The notes below the pieces were generated by a model, which saw nothing but the letters and a program-made list of their open reading frames with translations, had not been told where the DNA came from and did no database searches. Source: an uncultured Clostridia bacterium (lineage in GTDB: Bacteria; Bacillota; Clostridia; Oscillospirales; JAAYOS01). Taken from it: a DNA stretch of 14,527 nt. How positions within the stretch are numbered: the stretch's first letter is position 1; each line of letters starts with the position of its first letter. Where the stretch lies: assembly GCA_944386395.1 (NCBI GenBank), contig CALXAZ010000098.1, positions 1 through 14,527 on the forward strand, read 5' to 3'. Positions 1-8,261 of the stretch are shown here, one piece after another. A program made the translations under genes and the position numbers.

Positions 1-1
1 C

Positions 2-622
2 ATGTTAGTCCCAATGCTTGAAGAGGGGCAAGACAATAAGATATACTATACCGGAACTGATCATAGAGCAGTCACTAAGACGATGGCTATATCAACGCAG
101 TGTGAAAATCCAAAGATAGCTGTCCGATACATCGATTATTGCTACGATGAAGAGATGTCAACTATATTGAACTATGGTCTCGAAGGCAGCGGTCGCGTCA
201 CTATTGATGGCAAGCCCTATTTCTCTGAAGCACAGCTTGAAGATCCAGATGGTATAAATGGTAACAGTTATTCTTCTGTAGCTATGTGGCCGATGATATA
301 CATGTGGACACGCGAATTTACTCTCGACTCTTCCGACATGGTCTATGACTCGATCTATGGTTACTGGAACACTGATGGGTTTGAAGATGTTGAATCTTAC
401 ACTATGCCTCCCGTATCGCTATCTACCGATGAAAGCTCCACCTACGCTAATATAATAAACGAAGTCAATACTTACGCAGCTGAAACCATCGTACGCATGG
501 TCATTGGCGAAATCGATATTGAGACTGGATGGCAGGAGTTTCTGGACACCATTGATTCTATGGGCATTGACGAAGCTGTTGCCATACAGCAGGCGGCGCT
601 TGATCGCTACAACGCACGCTAA
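2..622 (+). CDS. ABC transporter extracellular solute-binding protein, C-terminal part (LplA-like)
   Basis: The frame is open to the left edge, so this is the last 206 residues of a longer protein; family members are usually about 500-560 residues, so the lipoprotein signal and N-lobe lie outside the window. The visible part is typical of the C-lobe of sugar-binding lipoproteins of the LplA/YtcQ kind: a segment on lattice-like residues (ENPKIAVRYIDYCYDEE), an aromatic-rich stretch (MWPMIYMWTREF), then a helical tail (YAAETIVRMVIGEIDIETGWQEF) ending in ALDRYNAR. Such proteins sit outside the membrane and deliver oligosaccharides, often plant-derived, to two permeases that are normally encoded just upstream. 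The AraC-type regulator downstream fits a sugar-utilisation locus. The substrate cannot be read from this fragment. The ATG at base 2 is only an internal methionine, not the true start. Confidence 0.85.
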   Translation: MLVPMLEEGQDNKIYYTGTDHRAVTKTMAISTQCENPKIAVRYIDYCYDEEMSTILNYGLEGSGRVTIDGKPYFSEAQLEDPDGINGNSYSSVAMWPMIYMWTREFTLDSSDMVYDSIYGYWNTDGFEDVESYTMPPVSLSTDESSTYANIINEVNTYAAETIVRMVIGEIDIETGWQEFLDTIDSMGIDEAVAIQQAALDRYNAR

Positions 623-676
623 AATGTATATTTTTAAGCGCATTTGATATCTTTATTTAATAGTATTCTTTATATC

Positions 677-709
677 TTTAGGGACAGACATTTTTTGCCT
701 GTCCTTAAA
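677..709 (+). terminator. Hairpin after the solute-binding protein gene, probable weak terminator
   Basis: TTTAGGGACAG (677-687) pairs with CTGTCCTTAAA (699-709), an 11-bp stem with one G-T pair and an 11-base loop that contains six T. The sequence after it (GCCGTTTTCT) has only a short T run, so termination may be incomplete and some read-through into the regulator gene is possible. Confidence 0.5.
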
Positions 710-791
710 GCCGTTTTCTACTGAGAAATATAAAAACAGACCAGTGCTGTGCAGAATGATTTCTGCATATCGCCCCGATGAGGTGTGAAAT

Positions 792-2831
792 ATGATAAAC
801 CCAGCCAAAAATAGCAATAAATCCAGATGGATGTTCGGAAGATTTTGGATGCCATACCTCTTTTTTCTTTTGATCCCACTGGTTATAGCAATATGCATAT
901 TCTCTTGGAGCACAGCAGTTTTAAAGGACGAAGTGGAAAGCGTACACCTTGCCGCACTTGAGCGTTTTGCTATCACCTTTGAAAACAGAATAACCGAAAC
1001 GCAGAAACTTTTACACGCATTGTCTGTAGATCCAAATGTCATTAAATACGTTAACAGCACCTCCCGACAGACCACCGCTTCAAAAATTGCAGAGATTGAA
1101 CTAATAAAAACTGTAAAGGGATATGCTGTTCCATACGACTATCTGGAAATGCTCGGCATATATTCGGGACAGCTTGAGACTTCCGTTTTGTCTGCCGGCG
1201 CTATAGACAACAAACAGCTCTATCACAGAATGAAAGACTACGGTATTGACCCAGAGTTTGTGGACCTAATACTATCATCCTCCAATTTCCGGGATATATA
1301 TTACTTTACTGACAACACCGGCTTACGCATAGTATGTGCACAGGCCGTACGTCAGTCCCCATTTTTGATAAAGCCTGACTATGCCATAGCTGTACTCACT
1401 TTAGATAGCGCAGCAGTTCTGTTTGAAAGCATGCTTTGGACAGAAAACGTTTATATAGAAATGACCACCCATTCCGGGACATTTATTATTGACCGGTCTG
1501 GTGTCTCATTAAAAAATGCGGACCAAACACCTGATATGAATTACTGGTCGGTGGTCTCTCTCAGCCAAACTTCACTGGCAAACAGCTATTCTGCGTTTAT
1601 TCCACGCAATGAATTTCTCAATCGTGTAAACTCAATAATGCTTATAGCATCTGTAATCCTCATCGTATATCTCATTACGGGTTTTATCATGTCATACCTT
1701 GTTGCACACAAAAAATACGCCACTATCAAGCGTATGATAATGATGCTGGAAAAGAGTACAGAAAGTTCCATTAAAAGGACAGACATGAAACATCTCGAGG
1801 ATGCATTAAATCTTGCGCTTTCTGAGCTTGAAAGCGGAAAGCGGAAAATTGAGCGAGATGAAAAGCGGTTGTCTGATACGATGTTGAAAAACCTTATGCT
1901 AGGCAGACCTGGCGAAGTCAACTATATCCGCAATTCAATAGAAGAATACGGGCTCAATCTTGATCTTTCCAGTTACTTTATTGCACTAGCAAAAATAACT
2001 GACATGGGGGTTCTGTCCTCCCCTTCCGAGCCCGAATCAGAAACGATGCAATATGTCCTATATTCTGTTGAAAACGTTATCTTAGAGCTTCTACGACCGC
2101 TTGGAAATATTGAGAGTATGTACCTGCAAGATACCGTACTGTTTATCATTCCCGGTAATGACACCCCTGCACGCGCAGAGCTTATTTGTCAGAACCTTGA
2201 CCGAGGGATAGACTTTTTGCACGAACATTTTTCACTCAACATTTCCACTGCCGTAAGTAGCATGCATTCTTCGCTTGACGAGCTGCGGATATGTTATATG
2301 GAGGCGGCATCGGTTCTCGACTACCATGACAGAGTTGAAGTGGAGTCACATACCGGAGTTTACAGCGAAGACGACTATGGAGCAGTGACAAAAAGCGAAC
2401 AGCTTGAACAGATAGCACAGCTGGTTCGTGAAGGAGAATTTAAAAAAGCTCAGCATATGAGCGAATATATAGATGGAGATGAGCACGACACTCAGCCGGT
2501 AAGCTATATAGCAGAGCGTGCGACAAAATATATAGATGAACATTTAAGCGACTACAATCTAAACGTTGCAACGCTTGCAGAAGCAATAGGAATTAGTCGA
2601 AAGCAGATATCAAGCACCCTGAAAAAAAGTGTCGGTATGAGCACTCTCGAGTACATCCACCTAAGACGCCTTACCCGAGCTAAGGAGTTGCTTCGCAATA
2701 CCAACCTCAGCATTAAAGACATCGCCGACATGCTGGGCTACAGCAATTCAAGCAGCACCTTCAATCGCGTTTTTCTCAAATATGAGGGTATCACACCCAG
2801 CAAATACAGGGAATTAAAAGGATTACAATAA
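792..2831 (+). CDS. Membrane-anchored AraC-family transcriptional regulator
   Basis: A 679-residue one-component regulator. After a basic N-terminus there is a first membrane helix at about residues 22-39 (YLFFLLIPLVIAICIFSW), an extracellular region of about 240 residues that should act as sensor (Cache-like by position and length), and a second helix at about 281-305. A basic linker and a mostly helical cytoplasmic part follow. The C-terminal ~105 residues form an AraC/XylS DNA-binding domain with two helix-turn-helix units, the first around VATLAEAIGISRKQISS and the second around IKDIADMLGYSNSSSTF, ending in the usual GITPSKYRELKG. Proteins of this layout commonly control nearby carbohydrate ABC transporters without a phosphorelay. 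The start is supported by GAGGTG a few bases upstream. It lies between the solute-binding protein gene and an esterase gene, both on the same strand, and probably regulates that locus in response to an extracellular ligand; this role is inferred. Confidence 0.88.
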   Translation: MINPAKNSNKSRWMFGRFWMPYLFFLLIPLVIAICIFSWSTAVLKDEVESVHLAALERFAITFENRITETQKLLHALSVDPNVIKYVNSTSRQTTASKIAEIELIKTVKGYAVPYDYLEMLGIYSGQLETSVLSAGAIDNKQLYHRMKDYGIDPEFVDLILSSSNFRDIYYFTDNTGLRIVCAQAVRQSPFLIKPDYAIAVLTLDSAAVLFESMLWTENVYIEMTTHSGTFIIDRSGVSLKNADQTPDMNYWSVVSLSQTSLANSYSAFIPRNEFLNRVNSIMLIASVILIVYLITGFIMSYLVAHKKYATIKRMIMMLEKSTESSIKRTDMKHLEDALNLALSELESGKRKIERDEKRLSDTMLKNLMLGRPGEVNYIRNSIEEYGLNLDLSSYFIALAKITDMGVLSSPSEPESETMQYVLYSVENVILELLRPLGNIESMYLQDTVLFIIPGNDTPARAELICQNLDRGIDFLHEHFSLNISTAVSSMHSSLDELRICYMEAASVLDYHDRVEVESHTGVYSEDDYGAVTKSEQLEQIAQLVREGEFKKAQHMSEYIDGDEHDTQPVSYIAERATKYIDEHLSDYNLNVATLAEAIGISRKQISSTLKKSVGMSTLEYIHLRRLTRAKELLRNTNLSIKDIADMLGYSNSSSTFNRVFLKYEGITPSKYRELKGLQ

Positions 2832-2906
2832 TATAAATAAGACACAATTTGAGACATGATTATTACAACGGTACACAACCAGATAATATAAAAGGAGAAA
2901 TTTATA

Positions 2907-4502
2907 ATGAGTATAGGAATCGTAACTACAAAATACGGAAAGATGAAGGGTGAAGAGCTCACAGGCAAATATGCAGGCATCACTACTTTTAGATCCGTTC
3001 CATATGCAGAGCCTCCTGTAGGAGAACTCCGCTGGAAACCCCCTGTTGAGCACGAGTCATGGGTAGGTATCCGCGATGTCAGCCATTTTGCAAGCCGCCC
3101 CATGCAAAGCATTCCATTGGAACCAAATGAACCATGGGAGTCCGACTTCTGGTACGCGGGACATCCCCCGATGAGCGAAGATTGTCTATATCTGCACATT
3201 ACCACCGGTGCACAGTCACCCAAAGAAAGACGTCCTGTATTTATGTGGTTTCATGGTGGCGGACTTTCCTCAGGGCATTACGCTGAAATTGAATTTGATC
3301 CAAGTGAGCTTGCACGCAAAGGCATTATCGTTGTCAGTGTTGGTCAGCGGCTAAACATCATGGGCTACCTATGTCTGCCTCAGCTCACAAAGGAACAGGG
3401 CACAAGTGGCAACTACGGTCTAATGGATGAGCTCCTTGCACTCAAATGGGTGCGTGAAAACATTAGTTCGTTTGGTGGAGATCCAGACAACATCACTGTT
3501 GGCGGACAATCAGGAGGCACCGCAAAATCTACAGCCCTTGCTACTTCGCCAAAGGCCGCAGGTATGATAAAGCGTTGCATAAATCAGAGCAATCTCGCGT
3601 GGCTACGCGACTACCCCACAATAGACAGCGAATATGATAATGCAAAGGAATATCTCAAGACCTGTGGTATAGATCCCGAGCTTCCCATCGATGAGCTACG
3701 GCGCATACCTGCCGAACGGTTCTACAAAGGTGCAAGGACACGTAGAGGTGAAGGTCCTACTCTACCTCCCAGCATGGTGTACGATGGTATCTATATAGCA
3801 AATATCTCAGGCGCAAAAAACATGGAGGAATATGGCTGTTCAATAGACTATCTCTCAGGCGGAAATGTCGGAGAAAATTCTGTGCGTGAATATGAGCACA
3901 AGCTGCCGCAGCCATTTAAAAGTGCCACAGAATTCTATTCCTTTATGAAAGAAAAACTAGGTGACCTTTACGACAAATTTAACTTTGAAAAGCTCTGCCC
4001 CGTTAATGATGAAAACTGCAATTTGAAAAACCGTGAGCTTGCAGCCCGCGCATTTTCAAATGGCAGCGTGATTGTCAATCGCTATTTCGGTGCATATCGC
4101 GCAAAACTTTGTCCAAATGTTCACAATTATTCATACAGCTTCGGGCATTATACGCCTTGCCTTGATGAGGAAAAAGGAACATGCCGCGACACAAAAAACC
4201 TCCTTGCGTGGCATTCCAGTGAAATGTGGTATACTTTCTCCTCTCTGCGTGATAACGTTCCCCCCTGCCGTCCTTGGACTGAGCTTGACTTTAAGCTTGC
4301 CGATATCTACAGTTCGTACTGGGCAAATTTTATTAAGACAGGCGATCCAAATGGTGAAGGGCTTCCATTCTGGCCAGAGAGCCGCGAAAATTTTGGTTGG
4401 ATGTTTCTTGGTGATACACCCGTAGGGTATAATGGTATGGACGAGCTTGATAAATTAGCACTCGAATATCTCCTTCGCGAAGGCAATGTCCCTGTAATAT
4501 AG
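2907..4502 (+). CDS. Type-B carboxylesterase
   Basis: A 531-residue alpha/beta-hydrolase of the carboxylesterase type B (PnbA/cholinesterase-like) family, which hydrolyses carboxylic esters. The fold markers appear in order: FRSVPYAEPPVGELRWKPP near the N-terminus, the EDCLYLHI signature, the oxyanion-hole motif HGGGLSSG, the nucleophile elbow GGQSGGT with Ser202, the acidic member Glu323 in GGNVGEN, and the catalytic His436 in AWHSSEMWYTF. The elbow differs from the common GESAGG. There is no signal peptide, so it should be cytoplasmic. AAAGGAG (2891-2897) sits nine bases before the ATG. The gap to the regulator gene is 75 bp with no good -35 box, so it may be cotranscribed with it or depend on an activator. 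A strong terminator follows. A role in removing ester groups from imported glycans, or in detoxification, is possible; the substrate is unknown. Confidence 0.9.
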   Translation: MSIGIVTTKYGKMKGEELTGKYAGITTFRSVPYAEPPVGELRWKPPVEHESWVGIRDVSHFASRPMQSIPLEPNEPWESDFWYAGHPPMSEDCLYLHITTGAQSPKERRPVFMWFHGGGLSSGHYAEIEFDPSELARKGIIVVSVGQRLNIMGYLCLPQLTKEQGTSGNYGLMDELLALKWVRENISSFGGDPDNITVGGQSGGTAKSTALATSPKAAGMIKRCINQSNLAWLRDYPTIDSEYDNAKEYLKTCGIDPELPIDELRRIPAERFYKGARTRRGEGPTLPPSMVYDGIYIANISGAKNMEEYGCSIDYLSGGNVGENSVREYEHKLPQPFKSATEFYSFMKEKLGDLYDKFNFEKLCPVNDENCNLKNRELAARAFSNGSVIVNRYFGAYRAKLCPNVHNYSYSFGHYTPCLDEEKGTCRDTKNLLAWHSSEMWYTFSSLRDNVPPCRPWTELDFKLADIYSSYWANFIKTGDPNGEGLPFWPESRENFGWMFLGDTPVGYNGMDELDKLALEYLLREGNVPVI

Positions 4503-4633
4503 CTGAATGGATACATATTTTAATATCTTATCAAAAATAGACTTCCATACATATCTGCAAAATCTTATATTTCAGACTTTAGATATTTGAGATAGATCTG
4601 GCATTGAATAAAAATTTTAAAATCTGCAATGAC

Positions 4634-4670
4634 ACAGGGGGACAGCTTTTACAGCTGTCCCCCTGTTTTT
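4634..4670 (+). terminator. Strong intrinsic terminator after the esterase gene
   Basis: ACAGGGGGACAGCT (4634-4647) and AGCTGTCCCCCTGT (4653-4666) form a perfect 14-bp stem around a 5-base loop, and the 3' arm runs into a T tract ending at 4670. It separates the esterase from the glp-like operon. The 130 bases between the esterase stop and this hairpin are AT-rich and hold nothing I can support. Confidence 0.93.
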
Positions 4671-4776
4671 AAAACATAAATCTTATTTTGTTATCTCAGT
4701 ATGCGACAGATAGCTTTTTACATATATCCACCATATAAACCAGTATATGCTTTATGTAATCGCTTGCAATTTCCTG

Positions 4777-4805
4777 TTGTGCTGCAATCCTTTAAATGTT
4801 ATAAT
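4777..4805 (+). promoter_or_regulatory. Candidate sigma-A promoter of the glp-like operon
   Basis: TTGTGC (4777-4782) is followed after exactly 17 bases by a perfect TATAAT (4800-4805). It is the best promoter candidate in this gap and predicts a start near 4812, leaving an untranslated leader of about 150 bases. The -35 box matches consensus only at TTG. Confidence 0.55.
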
Positions 4806-4820
4806 AACAACAGGTCGTTT

Positions 4821-4936
4821 GCCGCAGAGCATTCCCTGGGGCAGATCCTCACCAATTCCACACTTTTGAGGTAGCCCGCGGCGCTCTGCCGCATTATATT
4901 TATAGATAAAAATATGGAGCATATTGTGATGCTCCA
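4821..4936 (+). promoter_or_regulatory. Foldable 5' leader of the glp-like operon (unassigned RNA structure)
   Basis: Downstream of the predicted promoter the leader can fold into a long stem: GCCGCAGAGC (4821-4830) against GCTCTGCCGC (4883-4892) with one C-C mismatch, then GGGC/GCCC (4839-4842/4874-4877) and CCTCA/TGAGG (4847-4851/4867-4871) nested inside. A second, perfect 8-bp hairpin TGGAGCAT/ATGCTCCA (4915-4922/4929-4936) stands just before the ribosome site GAAGGGG (4948-4954). I could not match the conserved boxes of the riboswitch classes I know (TPP, FMN, cobalamin, SAM, T-box, fluoride). There is no T-run after either hairpin, so if regulatory it would more likely act on translation. 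Confidence 0.45.
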
Positions 4937-4960
4937 AGCCTGGTAAAGAAGGGGTAATTT

Positions 4961-6406
4961 ATGTACGATATCGCAATTATTGGTGGCGGCGTTGTGGGCT
5001 GCGCTGCTGCCTATGAGCTTTCGCGATATAAACTGCGCACCCTCCTCCTCGAGGCTGCCAATGATATCGCAGATGTTACAACCAAGGCAAATTCTGCCAT
5101 TATCCACGCCGGATATGATCCCGAGCCTGGCACGGCAATGGCCCGGCTCAATGTGGAAGGCGCCGCTCTTGCAGAGGAAATATGCAAAAAGCTCGATGTC
5201 CCTTATAACAAATGCGGTGCTTTTGTCCTTGCCTTTGATGAGGCAGATCTTGCCCACGTCCAAAAGCTCTACGAACAGGGCGTTGCCAATGGTGTGCCGG
5301 GGATAGCTGTCATATCCGGTGAAGAGGCAAAACGGATGGAACCAAATCTCAGTGACAAAGTTATCGGTGCTCTCTATGCTCCGTCATCTGCCATAATCTC
5401 CCCATGGGAATATGCCCTTGCGATGGCTGAAACTGCCGTCCGCAACGGGGTTGACATCCGTACCTCAAGCCGTGTAACAGCAATCAAAAAGGTGGAAAAC
5501 CAGTTTGAAATACAAACGTCATCTGGAAACTACCGCGCAAAATACATAATAAACGCTGCAGGGGTACATTCCGCCGAAGTACATGAGCTTATCGGAGAAA
5601 AGGAATTTGAGATACATCCTGTCCGTGGACAGTACTTCCTGCTCGACAAAAGCGAGGGCTCCCGTGTGACGCGCACAATCTTCCAATGCCCAACTGCAGC
5701 AGGCAAGGGTGTCCTTGTCTCCCCCACAGTACACGGAAACCTCATTGTCGGTCCTGATGCCGAGCCGGTAAGTGATGGGGATGATGTATCCACCACTGCT
5801 GAAGGTCTGGAATATGTAAAGCTGATGTCTCAAAAATCTGTGCCAAGTACAAGCTTTCGTGACAATATCCGGAACTTTTCCGGTATCCGCTCTCAAAGCG
5901 ACCGCTCCGATTTTATAATAGAAGAGAGCCACAGCGTAAAAAACTTTTTCAACCTCGCTGGAATAAAGTCCCCGGGGCTATCGGCTGCACCTGCAATCGC
6001 AAAAGAAGCTGTAAAGCTGCTCACGGGCGCCGGACTTGAGCTTACTGAAAAGTCCAGTTTTATCGATGAGAGAAAACAAATACGCTTTAAAGAGCTTACA
6101 GATGATGAAAAAAACCGTCTTATAGCAAAAGATCCACTATACGGGCGCGTGATATGCCGTTGTGAAACCATAACCGAAGGCGAAATTGTGGCTGCGCTGC
6201 GCTCTCCTATTCCGCCTTGCTCTGTAGACGGTATTAAGCGGCGTACCGGAGCCGGAATGGGGCGCTGCCAGGGAGGGTTCTGCGGTCCGAGAGTGCTCGA
6301 GATAATCGCACGAGAGCTCGGCATTCCGCGCACTTCCGTCCTTAAAGATAAATCGGGCACATATATTCTTGTGGGCGAAACGAAGGGGGGCACAGGAAAT
6401 GTATGA
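4961..6406 (+). CDS. GlpA-like FAD-dependent oxidoreductase with C-terminal [2Fe-2S] domain
   Basis: A 481-residue flavoprotein of the DAO/glycerol-3-phosphate dehydrogenase family. The FAD-binding Rossmann motif GGGVVG is at residues 8-13, the family segment TTKANSAIIHAGYDPEPGT follows, and the C-terminal third of the catalytic domain has NFSGIRSQSDRSDFIIE and NLAGIKSPGLSAAPAIA. Residues ~395-450 form a BFD-like [2Fe-2S] domain with Cys399, Cys401, Cys436 and Cys441 (CRC and CQGGFC). This layout is that of the catalytic subunit of anaerobic glycerol-3-phosphate dehydrogenase, which oxidises glycerol-3-phosphate to dihydroxyacetone phosphate, although related proteins oxidise other 2-hydroxy acids and the substrate is not proven here. 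The length is slightly shorter than E. coli GlpA (about 540). It starts after GAAGGGG at good spacing, and its end overlaps the next gene by 8 bases. Confidence 0.88.
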   Translation: MYDIAIIGGGVVGCAAAYELSRYKLRTLLLEAANDIADVTTKANSAIIHAGYDPEPGTAMARLNVEGAALAEEICKKLDVPYNKCGAFVLAFDEADLAHVQKLYEQGVANGVPGIAVISGEEAKRMEPNLSDKVIGALYAPSSAIISPWEYALAMAETAVRNGVDIRTSSRVTAIKKVENQFEIQTSSGNYRAKYIINAAGVHSAEVHELIGEKEFEIHPVRGQYFLLDKSEGSRVTRTIFQCPTAAGKGVLVSPTVHGNLIVGPDAEPVSDGDDVSTTAEGLEYVKLMSQKSVPSTSFRDNIRNFSGIRSQSDRSDFIIEESHSVKNFFNLAGIKSPGLSAAPAIAKEAVKLLTGAGLELTEKSSFIDERKQIRFKELTDDEKNRLIAKDPLYGRVICRCETITEGEIVAALRSPIPPCSVDGIKRRTGAGMGRCQGGFCGPRVLEIIARELGIPRTSVLKDKSGTYILVGETKGGTGNV

Positions 6407-7664
6407 CCTTATAGTTATTGGAGGAGGGCCTGCCGGTCTTGCCGCCGCGTGCGAGGCCTATGAGCAGGGTCTAAAAAACATACTTATTATCGAGCGAGAC
6501 AGAGAACTGGGCGGCATTCTAAACCAATGCATACACAATGGCTTCGGGCTTCACTATTTTAAGGAGGAACTCACCGGTCCAGAGTATGCCGGGCGCTTTA
6601 TTAAAATGCTGAACGACACCTCGGTTGAGGTCAAGCTCGACACAATGGTGCTGGACATAACAAAAAACCGTGAGGTACATGCCGTCAACACCTCCGATGG
6701 GTATCAGATACTGAAAACAAGGTCTGTCATCCTTGCGATGGGCTGCCGGGAGCGTACCCGCGGAGCCATATCCATCCCTGGAGACCGTCCCTCAGGTGTA
6801 TTTACTGCTGGGGCTGCTCAGCGCTATATGAATATTGAGGGATATATGGTGGGACGCAGGGTAGTTATTCTTGGCTCTGGAGATATTGGGCTGATAATGG
6901 CGCGCCGTATGACGCTCGAGGGTGCTGAAGTGCTTGCCTGTGTAGAACTAAATCCGTATTCAAGCGGGTTGAACCGAAATATCGTCCAGTGTCTTGGCGA
7001 TTACAACATCCCTCTTTATCTCAGCCACACCATCACAAAGATAGAAGGCAGCGGGAGGGTGGAACGGGTAGTCGTTTCCAGAGTAGACGACTCTACTAAA
7101 AAACCGATCCCCGGCACTGAAATAAGCTTTGACTGCGACACGGTCCTGCTATCCGTCGGGCTCATCCCCGAAAATGAGCTTACGAAAAACGCAGGTATAG
7201 CGATAGATCCCCGCACAAACGGCGCTATCGTATACGAAAACATGGAAACTTCTCTCCCCGGAGTATTTGCCTGTGGAAACGTCGTACATGTACACGACCT
7301 TGTTGACTATGTAACAGAAGAGAGCAAGCGCGCAGGACGTGCTGCGGCTGCGTTTGCCAAGGGACTTTCCCAGACCGATGAAAAGGTGCTTGCGATGAAA
7401 ACAGGCAACGCTGTGACATACACCGTTCCCCAGAAGCTCCGCCCCATGCGCATTGAAAAGCTTGCCGATATATTTTTCCGTGTAAACCGCGTATTTGGTG
7501 AGGCTTCGATACTGGTTTTTGATGGCGACGGAAAACAGATAGCAAAATTCAAGCGCGATTATCTAGTCCCCGGCGAAATGGAACATATAGTGCTCCCACG
7601 GAAGCTTCTCGATACTGCCGGAGGGGACAGTTTGACAGTTTCGATAGAGGAGGTGCAGGCATGA
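6399..7664 (+). CDS. NAD(P)/FAD-dependent oxidoreductase (GlpB-like partner)
   Basis: A 421-residue pyridine-nucleotide-disulfide-type oxidoreductase with two dinucleotide folds: FAD motif GGGPAG at residues 8-13 and a second, NAD(P)-type motif GSGDIG at about 159-164. MGCRERTRGA with Cys116 and NQCIHNGFG with Cys44 are features shared with small-subunit/alpha-type partner oxidoreductases (as in HcnB, octopine oxidase and sarcosine oxidase alpha). The reading frame is open further up to a TTG at 6369, but the ATG at 6399 is preferred: AAGGGGGG lies about 8 bases before it and it begins directly with the Rossmann strand. It overlaps the GlpA-like gene by 8 bases and the next gene by 4, so the three products are almost surely made together. 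It probably passes electrons between the GlpA-like subunit and NAD or another carrier. Confidence 0.85.
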   Translation: MYDLIVIGGGPAGLAAACEAYEQGLKNILIIERDRELGGILNQCIHNGFGLHYFKEELTGPEYAGRFIKMLNDTSVEVKLDTMVLDITKNREVHAVNTSDGYQILKTRSVILAMGCRERTRGAISIPGDRPSGVFTAGAAQRYMNIEGYMVGRRVVILGSGDIGLIMARRMTLEGAEVLACVELNPYSSGLNRNIVQCLGDYNIPLYLSHTITKIEGSGRVERVVVSRVDDSTKKPIPGTEISFDCDTVLLSVGLIPENELTKNAGIAIDPRTNGAIVYENMETSLPGVFACGNVVHVHDLVDYVTEESKRAGRAAAAFAKGLSQTDEKVLAMKTGNAVTYTVPQKLRPMRIEKLADIFFRVNRVFGEASILVFDGDGKQIAKFKRDYLVPGEMEHIVLPRKLLDTAGGDSLTVSIEEVQA

Positions 7665-8008
7665 CAGAGCTGACATGTATAGTCTGTCCAAGAGGCTGCC
7701 GCCTGAAGGTAGACACGGAAAACGGATACAGGGTAACAGGGCATTCCTGCGAAAAGGGGGAGGCTTATGGTAAAAATGAGCTTCTCAATCCCACACGTGT
7801 TGTCACCTCCACTGTCAAAATCACCGGTGCTATGCACAGGCGTATACCTGTTAAAACCAACGGGGCTATACCCAAAAAGCTGATATTCGAGGCTATGAAG
7901 CTGCTTGACGGTATCGAACTTAAGGCTCCGGTGAAGCTTGGGGACATTGTTGTTAAAGATATCCTGGGTACCGGGATAGATTTCGTTGCGTCACGCGACA
8001 TGCTATAA
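7661..8008 (+). CDS. DUF1667 small cysteine protein of the glp-like operon
   Basis: A 115-residue protein recognised as DUF1667. Its first 33 residues contain four cysteines, Cys6, Cys9 and Cys13 in TCIVCPRGCRL and Cys30 in GHSCEKG, a CxxCx3C...C pattern that suggests an iron-sulfur or zinc site. The remainder is a compact beta-rich domain (RRIPVKTNGAIPK, LGDIVVKDILGTG). In Firmicutes this gene commonly follows the two flavoprotein genes seen here, taking the place of the GlpC subunit, and may serve as an electron-transfer or assembly partner; that function is inferred, not shown. The start overlaps the previous stop as ATGA, with GGAGGTG just upstream. A terminator follows directly. Confidence 0.85.
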   Translation: MTELTCIVCPRGCRLKVDTENGYRVTGHSCEKGEAYGKNELLNPTRVVTSTVKITGAMHRRIPVKTNGAIPKKLIFEAMKLLDGIELKAPVKLGDIVVKDILGTGIDFVASRDML

Positions 8009-8033
8009 ACTGAGAATATTAAAACATAAACAT

Positions 8034-8064
8034 ATAAGGGCGCCCCTGTGGCGCTCTTATTTTT
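8034..8064 (+). terminator. Intrinsic terminator of the glp-like operon
   Basis: ATAAGGGCGCC (8034-8044) pairs with GGCGCTCTTAT (8050-8060), an 11-bp stem with one G-T pair and the loop CCTGT, followed by a T run to 8064. Confidence 0.92.
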
Positions 8065-8154
8065 ATATATGCAACCTCTGTAAAATCGTATACTTTTTTA
8101 TCTTACAGAAGTCAGGATATCTGCGGCTTATATTTCCTTAAAAACAATATTTCC

Positions 8155-8183
8155 TTTACATTCCAAATACATAGTGATATACT
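8155..8183 (+). promoter_or_regulatory. Candidate sigma-A promoter of the EamA transporter gene
   Basis: TTTACA (8155-8160) and TATACT (8178-8183) are separated by exactly 17 bases, each one mismatch from consensus. The predicted leader is about 70 bases. An alternative pair, TTGCTT with TATATT, lies further down with an 18-base spacer. Upstream, TCTGTAA (8077-8083) and TTACAGA (8103-8109) form a spaced inverted repeat of unknown meaning. Confidence 0.6.
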
Positions 8184-8261
8184 ATATGCGCAAAAAGTTG
8201 CTTATTATATTGGTTTTCCTATATATTTCATACTTTTTTCGTATATTGGAGGTATATATAT

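Noticed and set aside
2832..2906. A separate promoter for the esterase gene
   Set aside because: TAATAT is a fair -10 box, but no -35 box at acceptable spacing was found, so no promoter is annotated.
4980..5306. Plus-strand 108-codon ORF inside the GlpA-like gene
   Set aside because: It is a shadow frame within a gene with clear family motifs.
6369..6398. TTG start extending the GlpB-like protein by 10 residues
   Set aside because: The ATG at 6399 has a good ribosome site and begins at the Rossmann strand; the extension lies wholly inside the previous gene.
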